6,202 nucleotides of DNA from Ignavibacteria bacterium (GCA_026417195.1 JAOADS010000129.1:1-6202), one strand, 5' to 3'; shown: positions 1 through 6,202, counted from the stretch's first letter. Program-made: numbers and translations. Notes: generated from the letters alone by a model not told the origin.

Positions 1-1489
1 CTTTTCCTATAACATCATAAATTATAAGCTTTATAAATGCATTCTCAGGAACTGAGAACTTAATCTTTGTAATCGGATTAAACGGATTGGGATAGTTCTG
101 CTCAAGAGAAAACCTACCCGGTATCTCTGTTGATATCGGCTCTATGCCTATGGGCTGAGAGTATTTGAGGACTAAAGCATCAGGGAAACCACCTCCATTA
201 TGCATTCTCCATATTACTCCGCCTACATATACATTCAGGTTCTGGTCAACTATAACCCCAGCATAGGGGATAGGGTTACCTGTTGAATCAGGATAAAAAA
301 CCGGATAGTAATGTTTAACCCACTTTAAGTTACCGTCTTTATCGTACTTTACTGTTGCAATACGTTGTCTTGGTGGATAGTCCTGATCTTTAATAGTTCC
401 TGTAACATATACTGAACCCTGCTTGTCTATTGACATTCCATACGGATAATCAGCCAAATTTGAAGGACCGTTATATGCGCGCCACCATAACAGTTCACCA
501 TTCGGAGAATATTTCTGTACAATATAATCCCCGTCACCTGTTGAAGAACTTGCTAGGTTACATAATATAACGTTTCCCCAAGGATCGGTTTTTATTTCTA
601 TCGGATATCCAAATGTATAACCCTTGCCATTAAATATTCTTTGCCATTTTAAATTTCCAAGTGAATCATATTTCAACACTTCTGCCTTATACGGCTCATT
701 AGAATATACAAGTTGCCCAGCCACATATACATTTCCGTTTCTGTCTGTTGTTATATCCTGTCCGTAATTGTTTCTGTGTTCAGCTGTTGAGTCAGGAAAT
801 GTCTGCCACCATTTAAGATTCCCGTTTATATCATAACTTATTGTTATAATCGCCCGAAATAAAGATCTATACCAGTCTCCGGTTATATTTGTCTTGTCAA
901 GTGCTTCTGCAAATGTGAAATGCGGCGAGTGAAATACCAGAGCCCTTGACCATATACTGTCTCCCGTAGCAGTGTTCAGACACATTGTTCTTACTCCCGG
1001 TCTCACTCCGCCTCCGCCTGTGTTCAATGGCGTTGAACCGCTTACTATTAATTTATTGTTGTCTGCCAAATATATACCTTCTATATCTGTTGCTCCGCCT
1101 CCGTCATGTATCTTTACCCACTGCCTGACTCCGCTTGGACTGAACTTTAAAATCACAAATCTGTTATCACTTGCCCCTACATATACATTTCCCTGTAAGT
1201 CTATAGTCATATCTCTTGGAGTTATACCTATATTATTACCCCCGGAAAATCTGCTTCTCCATAGAAACTGACCGGAAGGGCTGAATTTAATTACAGAAAA
1301 TCCACGAGGAATTTCACTGTCTCTTCCAGCTATAAATACATTGCCCATAGAATCAACAGCCATACATTCTGCATAATTGTTTTTCTGAGGTCCGTCGCTG
1401 AACCTTACCGCCCATTCAAGGATTGCTTCCTGTGAGTATGTTAGTTGTAAGGCAAGTAATAATAGGGGAATTATTATAAGTGTTTTCAT
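1..1489 (-). CDS. Secreted SBBP-type beta-propeller protein with type IX secretion C-terminal sorting domain (3' end outside window)
   Basis: The frame is open from the ATG at 1489-1487 to the left edge: 496 codons with no stop, so the C-terminus is missing. Residues 1-19 are a signal peptide (K2, then a Leu/Ile-rich core, likely cleavage after LTYS). Residues 40-450 carry a degenerate repeat every ~50 residues of the form D-x-x-G-N-V-Y-V-x-G followed by K-Y/F-S/D-x-x-G-x-x-x-W. Clear copies have their Asp near residues 46, 97, 249, 302, 355 and 415, with weaker ones between, suggesting a 7-8-bladed SBBP/PQQ-like propeller. Residues 460-496 (FSLEQNYPNPFNP, then a K-I-K-F strand and IIYDVIGK) match the start of the type A sorting domain (TIGR04183 type) that sends cargo through the type IX system after Sec export. 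About 40-50 residues are probably missing. Expected location is the cell surface or medium; ligand or activity unknown. No strong Shine-Dalgarno precedes the ATG. The propeller is certain in outline, the exact blade count is not. Confidence 0.93.
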   Translation of the reverse strand, partial: MKTLIIIPLLLLALQLTYSQEAILEWAVRFSDGPQKNNYAECMAVDSMGNVFIAGRDSEIPRGFSVIKFSPSGQFLWRSRFSGGNNIGITPRDMTIDLQGNVYVGASDNRFVILKFSPSGVRQWVKIHDGGGATDIEGIYLADNNKLIVSGSTPLNTGGGGVRPGVRTMCLNTATGDSIWSRALVFHSPHFTFAEALDKTNITGDWYRSLFRAIITISYDINGNLKWWQTFPDSTAEHRNNYGQDITTDRNGNVYVAGQLVYSNEPYKAEVLKYDSLGNLKWQRIFNGKGYTFGYPIEIKTDPWGNVILCNLASSSTGDGDYIVQKYSPNGELLWWRAYNGPSNLADYPYGMSIDKQGSVYVTGTIKDQDYPPRQRIATVKYDKDGNLKWVKHYYPVFYPDSTGNPIPYAGVIVDQNLNVYVGGVIWRMHNGGGFPDALVLKYSQPIGIEPISTEIPGRFSLEQNYPNPFNPITKIKFSVPENAFIKLIIYDVIGK

Positions 1490-1517
1490 ATGATTATGGG
1501 GTAAATTTTTAAATGCT

Positions 1518-1553
1518 TCGTGTTAAAATAGTATTAAATCCTTTTATATGCAA
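1518..1553 (-). promoter_or_regulatory. Candidate promoter of the propeller gene
   Basis: Read on the minus strand, TTGCAT (1553-1548) and TATTTT (1530-1525) are separated by exactly 17 bases. This would start transcription near 1518 and leave a leader of about 29 bases before the ATG at 1489. The same hexamer pattern and spacing occur upstream of the aminotransferase gene. The surroundings are AT-rich, so chance matches are likely, and Bacteroidota promoters often use a different consensus. Confidence 0.3.
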
Positions 1554-1571
1554 CTGATGTAAGACGGAATT

Positions 1572-1681
1572 TGTCATACCCGCTGTTTGTTATACCTGCG
1601 TAAGCGGGTATCTGATTCAGAATTCTACAATGTTTAGATTCCCGCGGGAGTTTACATCCTTGCAAAAGTTCGGGAATGACA
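1572..1681. repeat. Palindrome-rich intergenic repeat with inverted ends (MITE/REP-like)
   Basis: The outer ends are inverted copies: TGTCATACCCG at 1572-1582 and the complement of TGTCATTCCCG at 1671-1681 (10 of 11 match). Inside are an 8-bp stem with one G-T pair and a GTAA loop (1592-1599 with 1604-1611), the small palindromes CTGATTCAG (1612-1620) and GAATTC (1620-1625), and a perfect 10-base palindrome TCCCGCGGGA (1640-1649). Runs of CCCGC/GCGGG in an AT-rich gap, framed by GTCATnCCCG ends, resemble dispersed intergenic repeats of many bacterial genomes. No transposase gene and no obvious target duplication is visible. Only one copy lies in the window, so its dispersed nature is inferred. 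Confidence 0.6.
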
Positions 1682-1691
1682 TCTGTTTAAA

Positions 1692-1725
1692 AGATCCTTC
1701 GTTACTTTGTTTATCAGTATGACAA
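1692..1725. repeat. Second repeat-like segment of the AGATCCTTCG...ATGACA type
   Basis: The segment begins AGATCCTTCG and ends CAGTATGACAA. From memory it resembles a degenerate copy of a common intergenic repeat whose consensus reads roughly AGATCCTTCG, a variable TTCGCT-rich middle, then CAGGATGACA. It starts 10 bases after the end of the 110-base repeat. Degeneracy and the lack of a second copy here keep confidence low. Confidence 0.35.
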
Positions 1726-1791
1726 TGAAAAGTACGTGTGGCTAATAACTACAAACGGTGGATTGTCTGTTAAGTAATAGTTGAAATTAAT

Positions 1792-3144
1792 TCAAGAGGC
1801 ACTTAGCTCAATGTTGCTGCAATCAAAGTATTTTTTATTATTATAGACTCCTTTCCATTTTCTCTCAGCTATTTTCCCGATCATATCACATGTGATATCT
1901 ATTTCTTCAGTTGTGTTATAAAGTCCGAATGAGATTCTCACTGCTCCGCCAATATCAAATTTTTCTCCTTTACGGAGTCTTTGTATTATTTCATCTGAAT
2001 CATCTCTGCCCAGGAGGAAACTCATATAGGGATGAGCACAGAATCTTCCGTTCCTGGTTGCTATGGCAGCTTCGTTATTGAGTATATCTGCTACAAGACC
2101 GTTATTAAGTCCGTTAATGTTAAAGCATATCACTCCAAGCCTGTTTTCAGCGGGAATATCTCCAAGAAGAGGTACTTCAGGGATTTTTTTAAGTTTATCA
2201 ATTGCGTATTCAGTTAATTCTATCTCATGTTCCCTGATGTTTTGCATACCTATTTTTTCAAGGAATGATAATGATTCAGCAAGAGCAATTGCACCGGCAA
2301 TGTTTGGTGTTCCTCCCTGATGTCTGTCCGGAGACGGAGCATATACGTAATCATTTTCGCTTACAAATAAAACTGTGCCGCCGCCGGGTATATATGGAAG
2401 TGACCTGTCAAGAATTTCCCTTGGGCCGAAAAGAAATGCAGAACCGAAAGGAGCGTAGGCTTTATGCCCTGCTGCTGCAAGGAAATCTATATGCTGCAGG
2501 TCTGAATCCGGCTTAACATTTATTTTTTTATGAGCAAGTAACTGTGCTGCATCAACAAGTATTTCCGCTCCATGTTGATGTGCAAGCTCTGCAATTTTGT
2601 GTATGTCCGGCATAAAACCTGTTACATTTGAAGCACCTGTTACTGCAACCAGCTTTACTTTATTTAATCTGAGTTTTAATTCAAGATCATCTATGTCTAT
2701 AGAGCCATCTTGTCTGACTCCGAAATGAATTACTTTCCCTCTGTGTCTGTGAGGCAGGTCATTTGAATGATGTTCCATAAGTGAAACAAGCGTAATTCCT
2801 TCGAAATCTTTCATGCAACATGCTGCCATGTCAAGAGCCTGCGTTGTATTTGAAGTAATGATTACTGAATTTGAGTCTTTATCTGCTGAAATGAATCTGA
2901 TTATAGTGTCATATACCCTGTCAAAAAGTTCAGTGGAGATCATTGAAAGAAAATGTCTTCCCCTGTGAACATTTGAGTAATAGTTCTTTATGAAATCTAC
3001 ATACTTATTCAATACAGTAAGTGATGAATGAGTTGAAGCTCCGTGGTCTAAATAAATAAGTCTGCGGGGTTCATCGGAGCCGAAAACCTTAAAATATTTT
3101 CCGGTAATCGGGAATTCACTTCTTATGTAATTGATATCGAACAC
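1792..3144 (-). CDS. PLP-dependent class V aminotransferase, cysteine desulfurase-like
   Basis: A 450-residue fold-type I PLP enzyme. Motifs in order: YLDHGAS (31-37); NVHRGRHFLS (58-67), as in SufS-type enzymes; EHHSND (124-129) with H125 placed to stack on PLP; SNVTG (172-176); VDAAQ (197-201) with D198 for the pyridine nitrogen; AAGHKAYAPFG (224-234) with K228 as the PLP lysine; GGTPN (277-281); RNGRFCAHP (364-372) with C369 where group II cysteine desulfurases hold the persulfide cysteine; and RISFGLYNT (403-411) with R403 as likely carboxylate ligand. These support a cytosolic desulfurase or Cys-lyase-like reaction. It is longer than typical SufS (about 405-415 residues), and the GGGTV segment (254-258) suggests a sister subfamily of unsettled substrate, so no symbol is given. 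The start codon is GTG; an in-frame TAA lies upstream, the next Met is residue 68, and no Shine-Dalgarno is seen. The gene is divergent from the HAD-redoxin-secA cluster. Stop is TGA. Confidence 0.9.
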   Translation of the reverse strand: MFDINYIRSEFPITGKYFKVFGSDEPRRLIYLDHGASTHSSLTVLNKYVDFIKNYYSNVHRGRHFLSMISTELFDRVYDTIIRFISADKDSNSVIITSNTTQALDMAACCMKDFEGITLVSLMEHHSNDLPHRHRGKVIHFGVRQDGSIDIDDLELKLRLNKVKLVAVTGASNVTGFMPDIHKIAELAHQHGAEILVDAAQLLAHKKINVKPDSDLQHIDFLAAAGHKAYAPFGSAFLFGPREILDRSLPYIPGGGTVLFVSENDYVYAPSPDRHQGGTPNIAGAIALAESLSFLEKIGMQNIREHEIELTEYAIDKLKKIPEVPLLGDIPAENRLGVICFNINGLNNGLVADILNNEAAIATRNGRFCAHPYMSFLLGRDDSDEIIQRLRKGEKFDIGGAVRISFGLYNTTEEIDITCDMIGKIAERKWKGVYNNKKYFDCSNIELSAS

Positions 3145-3179
3145 GTTTATAAAATAGCTATATACATTAAGTTATTCAA
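3144..3179 (-). promoter_or_regulatory. Candidate promoter of the aminotransferase gene, possibly leaderless
   Basis: On the minus strand TTGAAT (3179-3174) and TATTTT (3156-3151) are 17 bases apart. The predicted start of transcription would fall at or next to the G of the GTG codon at 3144, implying a leaderless mRNA, which fits the absence of a Shine-Dalgarno. The region is very AT-rich and the match may be chance. Confidence 0.3.
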
Positions 3180-3240
3180 TGAAATATATATGCATTCTGC
3201 TCAGATGTTTATATGTATTCTTATGAGATGATTTAAAGAC

Positions 3241-3271
3241 TTAAAGATAAGTTTAATTATTTTTAAATTTG
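3241..3271 (+). promoter_or_regulatory. Candidate promoter of the HAD-redoxin-secA cluster
   Basis: TTAAAG (3241-3246) and TAAATT (3264-3269) are 17 bases apart. The latter is part of TAAATTTG (3264-3271), which fits the TAnnTTTG -7 element described for Bacteroidota. It lies only 8 bases before the ATG at 3280, so the leader would be very short. A direct repeat TTAAAGA (3233-3239 and 3241-3247) overlaps it. The rest of the 135-base divergent region is AT-rich without recognisable operators. Confidence 0.25.
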
Positions 3272-3279
3272 AGCTGTCT

Positions 3280-3888
3280 ATGATTAAAAATATTATTTTT
3301 GATCTTGGGAATGTTCTTGTTAATGTGGAGTATGAAGGTTTCAGAAAGAAAATTACAGAACAGACAGGTGATGAAAAATACGATAGTTTCTTCAGGGGCG
3401 ATGCTTACCGGCTGCTTGGTTATGAAGCAGGCAGAATTTCAACAGATGAATTTATTTCAAGATGTATCAGCGGTCTCGGACTTGATATGACAGAAATTGA
3501 GTTTGCTGATGCATTTAATGATATGTTCAGCGAAATAAAACCCATGAGTTCATTATTGAGAGACTTAAACAGGGAAGATAGATTTAATCTATATCTTTTA
3601 TCAAATACCAGCCCTTTGCATTTTGAATATATTAAGGAGAACTTTGATTTTATAAATCTTATTCACAGACATGCTTTGTCTTATGAACTAAAATCCTTAA
3701 AACCTGAAAGAGAAATTTATGAAAAGACAATTGATTTTTTGAATATAAAACCGGAAGAATCTCTTTTCATAGATGACCTTGAGGAGAATTGTATTGCTGC
3801 AGAAGAAATTGGTATAAAAACTATTTGTTATGACAAAAAAAATCATGAAAATTTTTTAATTCAGTTCAATAAAATTAGACATAACTAA
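3280..3888 (+). CDS. HAD superfamily hydrolase, YihX-like (subfamily IA) phosphatase
   Basis: A 202-residue cytosolic protein of normal length for a HAD-IA phosphatase. Motif I is IFDLGNVLV (6-14) with D8 as the nucleophile. The usual second Asp two residues later is G10, as in the DLGN motif of E. coli YihX, a glucose-1-phosphatase. Motif II is LLSNTS (106-111, S108). Motif III is the Lys of LKPE (K141). Motif IV is FIDDLEEN (163-170), with D165 and D166 for Mg2+. Residues ~15-85 form the alpha-helical C1 cap. The likely reaction is Mg2+-dependent removal of phosphate from a small metabolite; the substrate cannot be told from sequence. It is the first gene of a tight plus-strand cluster, and its TAA stop is one base before the next ATG. 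No good Shine-Dalgarno precedes the start, but the conserved nucleophile at residue 8 fixes the N-terminus. Confidence 0.9.
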   Translation: MIKNIIFDLGNVLVNVEYEGFRKKITEQTGDEKYDSFFRGDAYRLLGYEAGRISTDEFISRCISGLGLDMTEIEFADAFNDMFSEIKPMSSLLRDLNREDRFNLYLLSNTSPLHFEYIKENFDFINLIHRHALSYELKSLKPEREIYEKTIDFLNIKPEESLFIDDLEENCIAAEEIGIKTICYDKKNHENFLIQFNKIRHN

Positions 3889-3889
3889 C

Positions 3890-4441
3890 ATGGCTGTATC
3901 ACCTTCAGATCTGAAATTAGGTTCAAAGGCTCATCCTTTCAGACTACAAGCTACTGATGGTAAAACATATTCTCTGGATGATTTCAAAGATAAGGATGTG
4001 CTTTGTATAATTTTCTCATGTAATCATTGTCCATATGTTCAGGCTGTTGAAGACAGGATAAATCAGATAGCTAAGGATTACGCTGATAAATCATTTGCAC
4101 TGATTTGTATTAACTCCAATGATGAAGAGACCTATCCGGAAGATTCATTTGAAGAAATGAAGAAACGTGCACAGGAGAAAGGCTTCGTGTTTCCGTATTT
4201 AAGAGATGAAACACAGGAAATAGCAAGAGCATATGATGCTGTATGTACGCCAGATATTTTTCTGTATGACAAGGAACGTGTACTTCGTTACAGAGGAAGG
4301 ATAGATGATAACTGGAAAGAAGAAGAAAAGGTTACGAGACGTGAGCTTGTAATGGCAATTGACTGCCTCCTCAACGGCAGAGAAATAGATTTCCCGCAAA
4401 TACCTTCAATGGGTTGCAGTATCAAATGGAAAAGGAATTAA
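3890..4441 (+). CDS. Cytoplasmic thioredoxin/redoxin-family protein with CNHC active site
   Basis: A 183-residue AhpC/TSA-thioredoxin-fold protein. The N-terminal LGSKAHPFRLQATDGKTYSL (10-29) is the usual redoxin entry strand. The active site is FSCNHCPYV (42-50) with C44 and C47, a CxxC motif. The Pro of VCTPDIF (P121) is the expected cis-proline facing the active site. A GCSIKW segment near the C-terminus (175-180) recalls a family of stand-alone proteins annotated as thioredoxin family or redoxin domain. There is no signal peptide, membrane segment or lipobox, so it should act in the cytosol as a thiol-disulfide oxidoreductase or thiol peroxidase. Further cysteines are C39, C73, C119, C159 and C176. 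The start codon is one base after the HAD stop without its own clear ribosome site, suggesting translational coupling. The stop is six bases before the secA start. Partner and substrate are unknown. Confidence 0.9.
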   Translation: MAVSPSDLKLGSKAHPFRLQATDGKTYSLDDFKDKDVLCIIFSCNHCPYVQAVEDRINQIAKDYADKSFALICINSNDEETYPEDSFEEMKKRAQEKGFVFPYLRDETQEIARAYDAVCTPDIFLYDKERVLRYRGRIDDNWKEEEKVTRRELVMAIDCLLNGREIDFPQIPSMGCSIKWKRN

Positions 4442-4447
4442 TTTATA

Positions 4448-6202
4448 ATGTTTAAATTTCTATCTAAAATATTTCCTTCGAAGCACGAAAAAGATGTAAA
4501 GCAGTTGCTCCCGATTGTTGAGGAGATAAATTCATATTATGAAGAATATAGGAAACTCTCCGATGATGAGTTGCGAGCTAAGACACAGGAGTTTAAAAAA
4601 TTAATCAGGGAAAACACTGAAGAACTTGAGAATAAGATCTCTGAATTGAGACAAAGACTTACAGAAGATATATCTCATGAGGAGAGAATACAGATTTATG
4701 AGGAGCTTGAGGAAACTGAGAAGGAACTTTATGAGAGGACTGAAGAAATACTCAATGAGATACTTCCACAGGCATTTGCAGTAGTAAAAGATACGGCAAG
4801 AAGACTTTGCGGTAAAGAATGGACAGCAGCAGGTAATAAGATTAAATGGGATATGATACATTATGACGTTCAGCTGATCGGTGGTATAGTTCTTCATCAG
4901 GGGAAGATTGCTGAGATGGCAACCGGTGAAGGTAAGACTCTTGTAGCGACTTTACCTATTTACCTCAATGCATTGCCGGGTAAGGGGGTTCATGTTGTAA
5001 CAGTTAATGATTATCTTGCAAAACGTGACTGTGAGTGGATGGGCGAAATATTTAAGTTCCACGGATTAACGGTTGGTGTGATCCTTAATGATATGGACAA
5101 CGACAGAAGAAGGGAAGCATATAAATGTGATATTACATACGGTACTAATAACGAGTTCGGATTTGATTACCTGCGCGACAATATGGTTGTTGATGCTAAA
5201 TTTATGGTACAGCGGGGGCATAACTATGCAATAGTTGATGAAGTGGATTCAGTTTTAATTGATGAAGCCAGAACGCCTCTTATTATTTCAGGTCCGGTTG
5301 AAGTAAGCGAGCATCGTTTTGATGAGATGAATCCAAGGGTTAAGAGACTTGTGGATGCACAGAAGAATCTTGTTGCCAAAATATTAAGTGAGGCTGAATC
5401 TATACTAAACAAAGAAAATCCCACAAAGGAAGAACTGAATAAAGCAGGTATAGCTTTGCTAAGGGGGCAGAAAGGTTTCCCCAAGAGTAAAAAGCTCATG
5501 AAACTCTTTGCTGAACCGGCAAATAAGAATTTAATGCTTGAGACCGAGAAGGAATATCTTCGTGATAATGCAAGAAGGATGCATGAAATAACCGATGAGC
5601 TTTACTTTGCCATAGATGAAAAAAATCATACCATAGACCTTACAGAGAAAGGCAGGGAGTTTATAACTGCTGCAAATGAAGATAAGGATTTCTTTGTGCT
5701 TCCGGACATGGGTACAGAAATTGCGAAAATCGAAAATGATGAGACTCTTACACCTGAAGAGAAGCAGGTTAAAAAAGATGAACTTGCAGAACTCTATGCC
5801 CTGAGAAGCGACAGGATACATACTGTTCAGCAATTGCTCAAGGCTTATTCACTTTATGAAAAAGATGTGGAATATGTAGTGCAGGACAATAAGGTTATGA
5901 TAGTGGATGAATTCACAGGAAGAATACTTTCAGGAAGAAGGTATTCAGAAGGGCTTCATCAGGCAATTGAAGCTAAGGAAGGCGTGCATGTGGAAAAAGA
6001 TACTCAGACACTTGCAACGGTAACTTTACAGAATTACTTCAGGCTCTACAAAAAGCTTGCCGGAATGACCGGAACTGCTGAAACTGAAGCAGCTGAATTC
6101 ATGGATATATATAAACTTGATGTTGTTGTTATACCAACTAACAAACAGCGTACCAGGGAAGATATGAATGATTTAATTTACAGGACTAAGAGAGAGAAGT
6201 AT
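4448..6202 (+). CDS. secA: Preprotein translocase ATPase SecA (5' part, C-terminal half outside window)
   Basis: The frame runs from ATG 4448 to the right edge: 585 codons, no stop, so the gene is truncated. SecA binds the SecYEG channel and uses ATP to push unfolded preproteins across the inner membrane. Visible motifs: WDMIHYDVQLIGG (134-146), Walker A MATGEGKT (157-164, K163), VTVNDYLAKRD (184-194), GTNNEFGFDYLRDN (232-245), DEVD Walker B (264-267), DEARTPLIISGP (272-283), VDEFTGR (486-492) and LAGMTGTAETEA (537-548). The preprotein cross-linking domain spans roughly 284-480. The window ends at the entry to NBD2; NBD2, the helical scaffold and wing domains and the C-terminal tail are missing. 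Walker A lies about 55 residues later than in E. coli SecA because of a charged, probably coiled-coil insert (~48-103), and the region before VDEFTGR is also expanded, both as in Bacteroidota SecA. AAGGA at 4432-4436, 11 bases before the ATG, may serve as ribosome site. It is third in a close-packed cluster. Confidence 0.97.
   Translation, partial: MFKFLSKIFPSKHEKDVKQLLPIVEEINSYYEEYRKLSDDELRAKTQEFKKLIRENTEELENKISELRQRLTEDISHEERIQIYEELEETEKELYERTEEILNEILPQAFAVVKDTARRLCGKEWTAAGNKIKWDMIHYDVQLIGGIVLHQGKIAEMATGEGKTLVATLPIYLNALPGKGVHVVTVNDYLAKRDCEWMGEIFKFHGLTVGVILNDMDNDRRREAYKCDITYGTNNEFGFDYLRDNMVVDAKFMVQRGHNYAIVDEVDSVLIDEARTPLIISGPVEVSEHRFDEMNPRVKRLVDAQKNLVAKILSEAESILNKENPTKEELNKAGIALLRGQKGFPKSKKLMKLFAEPANKNLMLETEKEYLRDNARRMHEITDELYFAIDEKNHTIDLTEKGREFITAANEDKDFFVLPDMGTEIAKIENDETLTPEEKQVKKDELAELYALRSDRIHTVQQLLKAYSLYEKDVEYVVQDNKVMIVDEFTGRILSGRRYSEGLHQAIEAKEGVHVEKDTQTLATVTLQNYFRLYKKLAGMTGTAETEAAEFMDIYKLDVVVIPTNKQRTREDMNDLIYRTKREKY

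Larger units (their letters stand above)
1490..1791. other. Gene-free intergenic region with a promoter candidate and degenerate repeats
   Basis: This 302-base gap lies between two minus-strand genes, downstream of the aminotransferase stop and upstream of the propeller start. No reading frame of convincing length or composition is present on either strand. It contains the candidate promoter at 1518-1553, the palindrome-rich repeat at 1572-1681 and a second repeat-like segment at 1692-1725. No stem followed by a U-rich run is seen after the aminotransferase gene, so its terminator is not identified. The stretch 1726-1791 shows nothing recognisable. Confidence 0.75.

Noticed and set aside
972..1271. 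Plus-strand open frame of 99 codons
   Set aside because: It lies antisense to the propeller gene. Its Pro-rich, low-quality translation is the shadow of Gly-rich blades on the other strand.
130..1370. Periodic sequence that might suggest a DNA tandem repeat or CRISPR-like array
   Set aside because: The ~150-base periodicity is in the encoded protein blades; the DNA copies are divergent and the frame is continuous.
1592..1611. Hairpin as a rho-independent terminator for the aminotransferase gene
   Set aside because: The stem is good but neither side is followed by a run of T, and it lies nearly 200 bases past the stop; it fits better as part of the intergenic repeat.
2032..2516. Three overlapping plus-strand open frames
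   Set aside because: All lie antisense to the aminotransferase gene, whose catalytic motifs run unbroken on the minus strand; the translations show no motif of their own.
3287..3321. Missing second Asp in HAD motif I as a sign of an inactive enzyme
   Set aside because: The DLGN form is normal for YihX-like phosphatases, and motifs II to IV are intact.
3299..3490. Plus-strand open frame of 63 codons inside the HAD gene
   Set aside because: Out of frame with the HAD gene, which holds all four conserved motifs.
4199..5833. Several minus-strand open frames
   Set aside because: They oppose the redoxin and secA genes, have Phe/Ile/Leu/Ser-rich shadow composition and no family motif.

Overview
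The window looks like chromosomal DNA from an AT-rich member of the Bacteroidota/FCB group, most likely Ignavibacteria or a relative. Two things point there. The first gene carries the YPNPFNP-type C-terminal sorting domain of type IX secretion cargo. The SecA has the long N-terminal and preprotein-cross-linking insertions that I recall from Bacteroidota SecA. Weak or absent Shine-Dalgarno sequences agree with this. The assignment is an inference from protein features; there is no rRNA or tRNA here.

Layout. Positions 1-1489 (minus strand) hold the first 496 codons of a secreted SBBP-type beta-propeller protein, cut by the left edge inside its sorting domain. Positions 1490-1791 contain no gene. 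They hold a candidate promoter for the propeller gene and two degenerate, palindrome-rich intergenic repeats side by side. Positions 1792-3144 (minus strand) encode a PLP-dependent class V aminotransferase of the cysteine-desulfurase-like kind. Positions 3145-3279 are a short AT-rich divergent promoter region. From 3280 to the right edge, three plus-strand genes are packed with gaps of 1 and 6 bases: a YihX-like HAD phosphatase, a cytoplasmic redoxin-family protein with a CNHC active site, and secA. The secA gene runs off the right edge after 585 codons.

How the genes relate. SecA drives Sec export, which is the first step for any type IX cargo such as the propeller protein. That link is general physiology and does not show that the two loci are dedicated partners. 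The HAD, redoxin and secA genes are probably co-transcribed. The aminotransferase is divergent from them and not beside recognisable Fe-S assembly genes, so its sulfur-transfer role is only inferred.

I found no mobile-element gene, CRISPR array, defence system or RNA gene, and nothing that amounts to a clearly new biological system. The most notable items are the composite intergenic repeat, the HAD-redoxin-secA linkage, the aminotransferase subfamily and its possible leaderless GTG start, and the edge-truncated type IX cargo gene.
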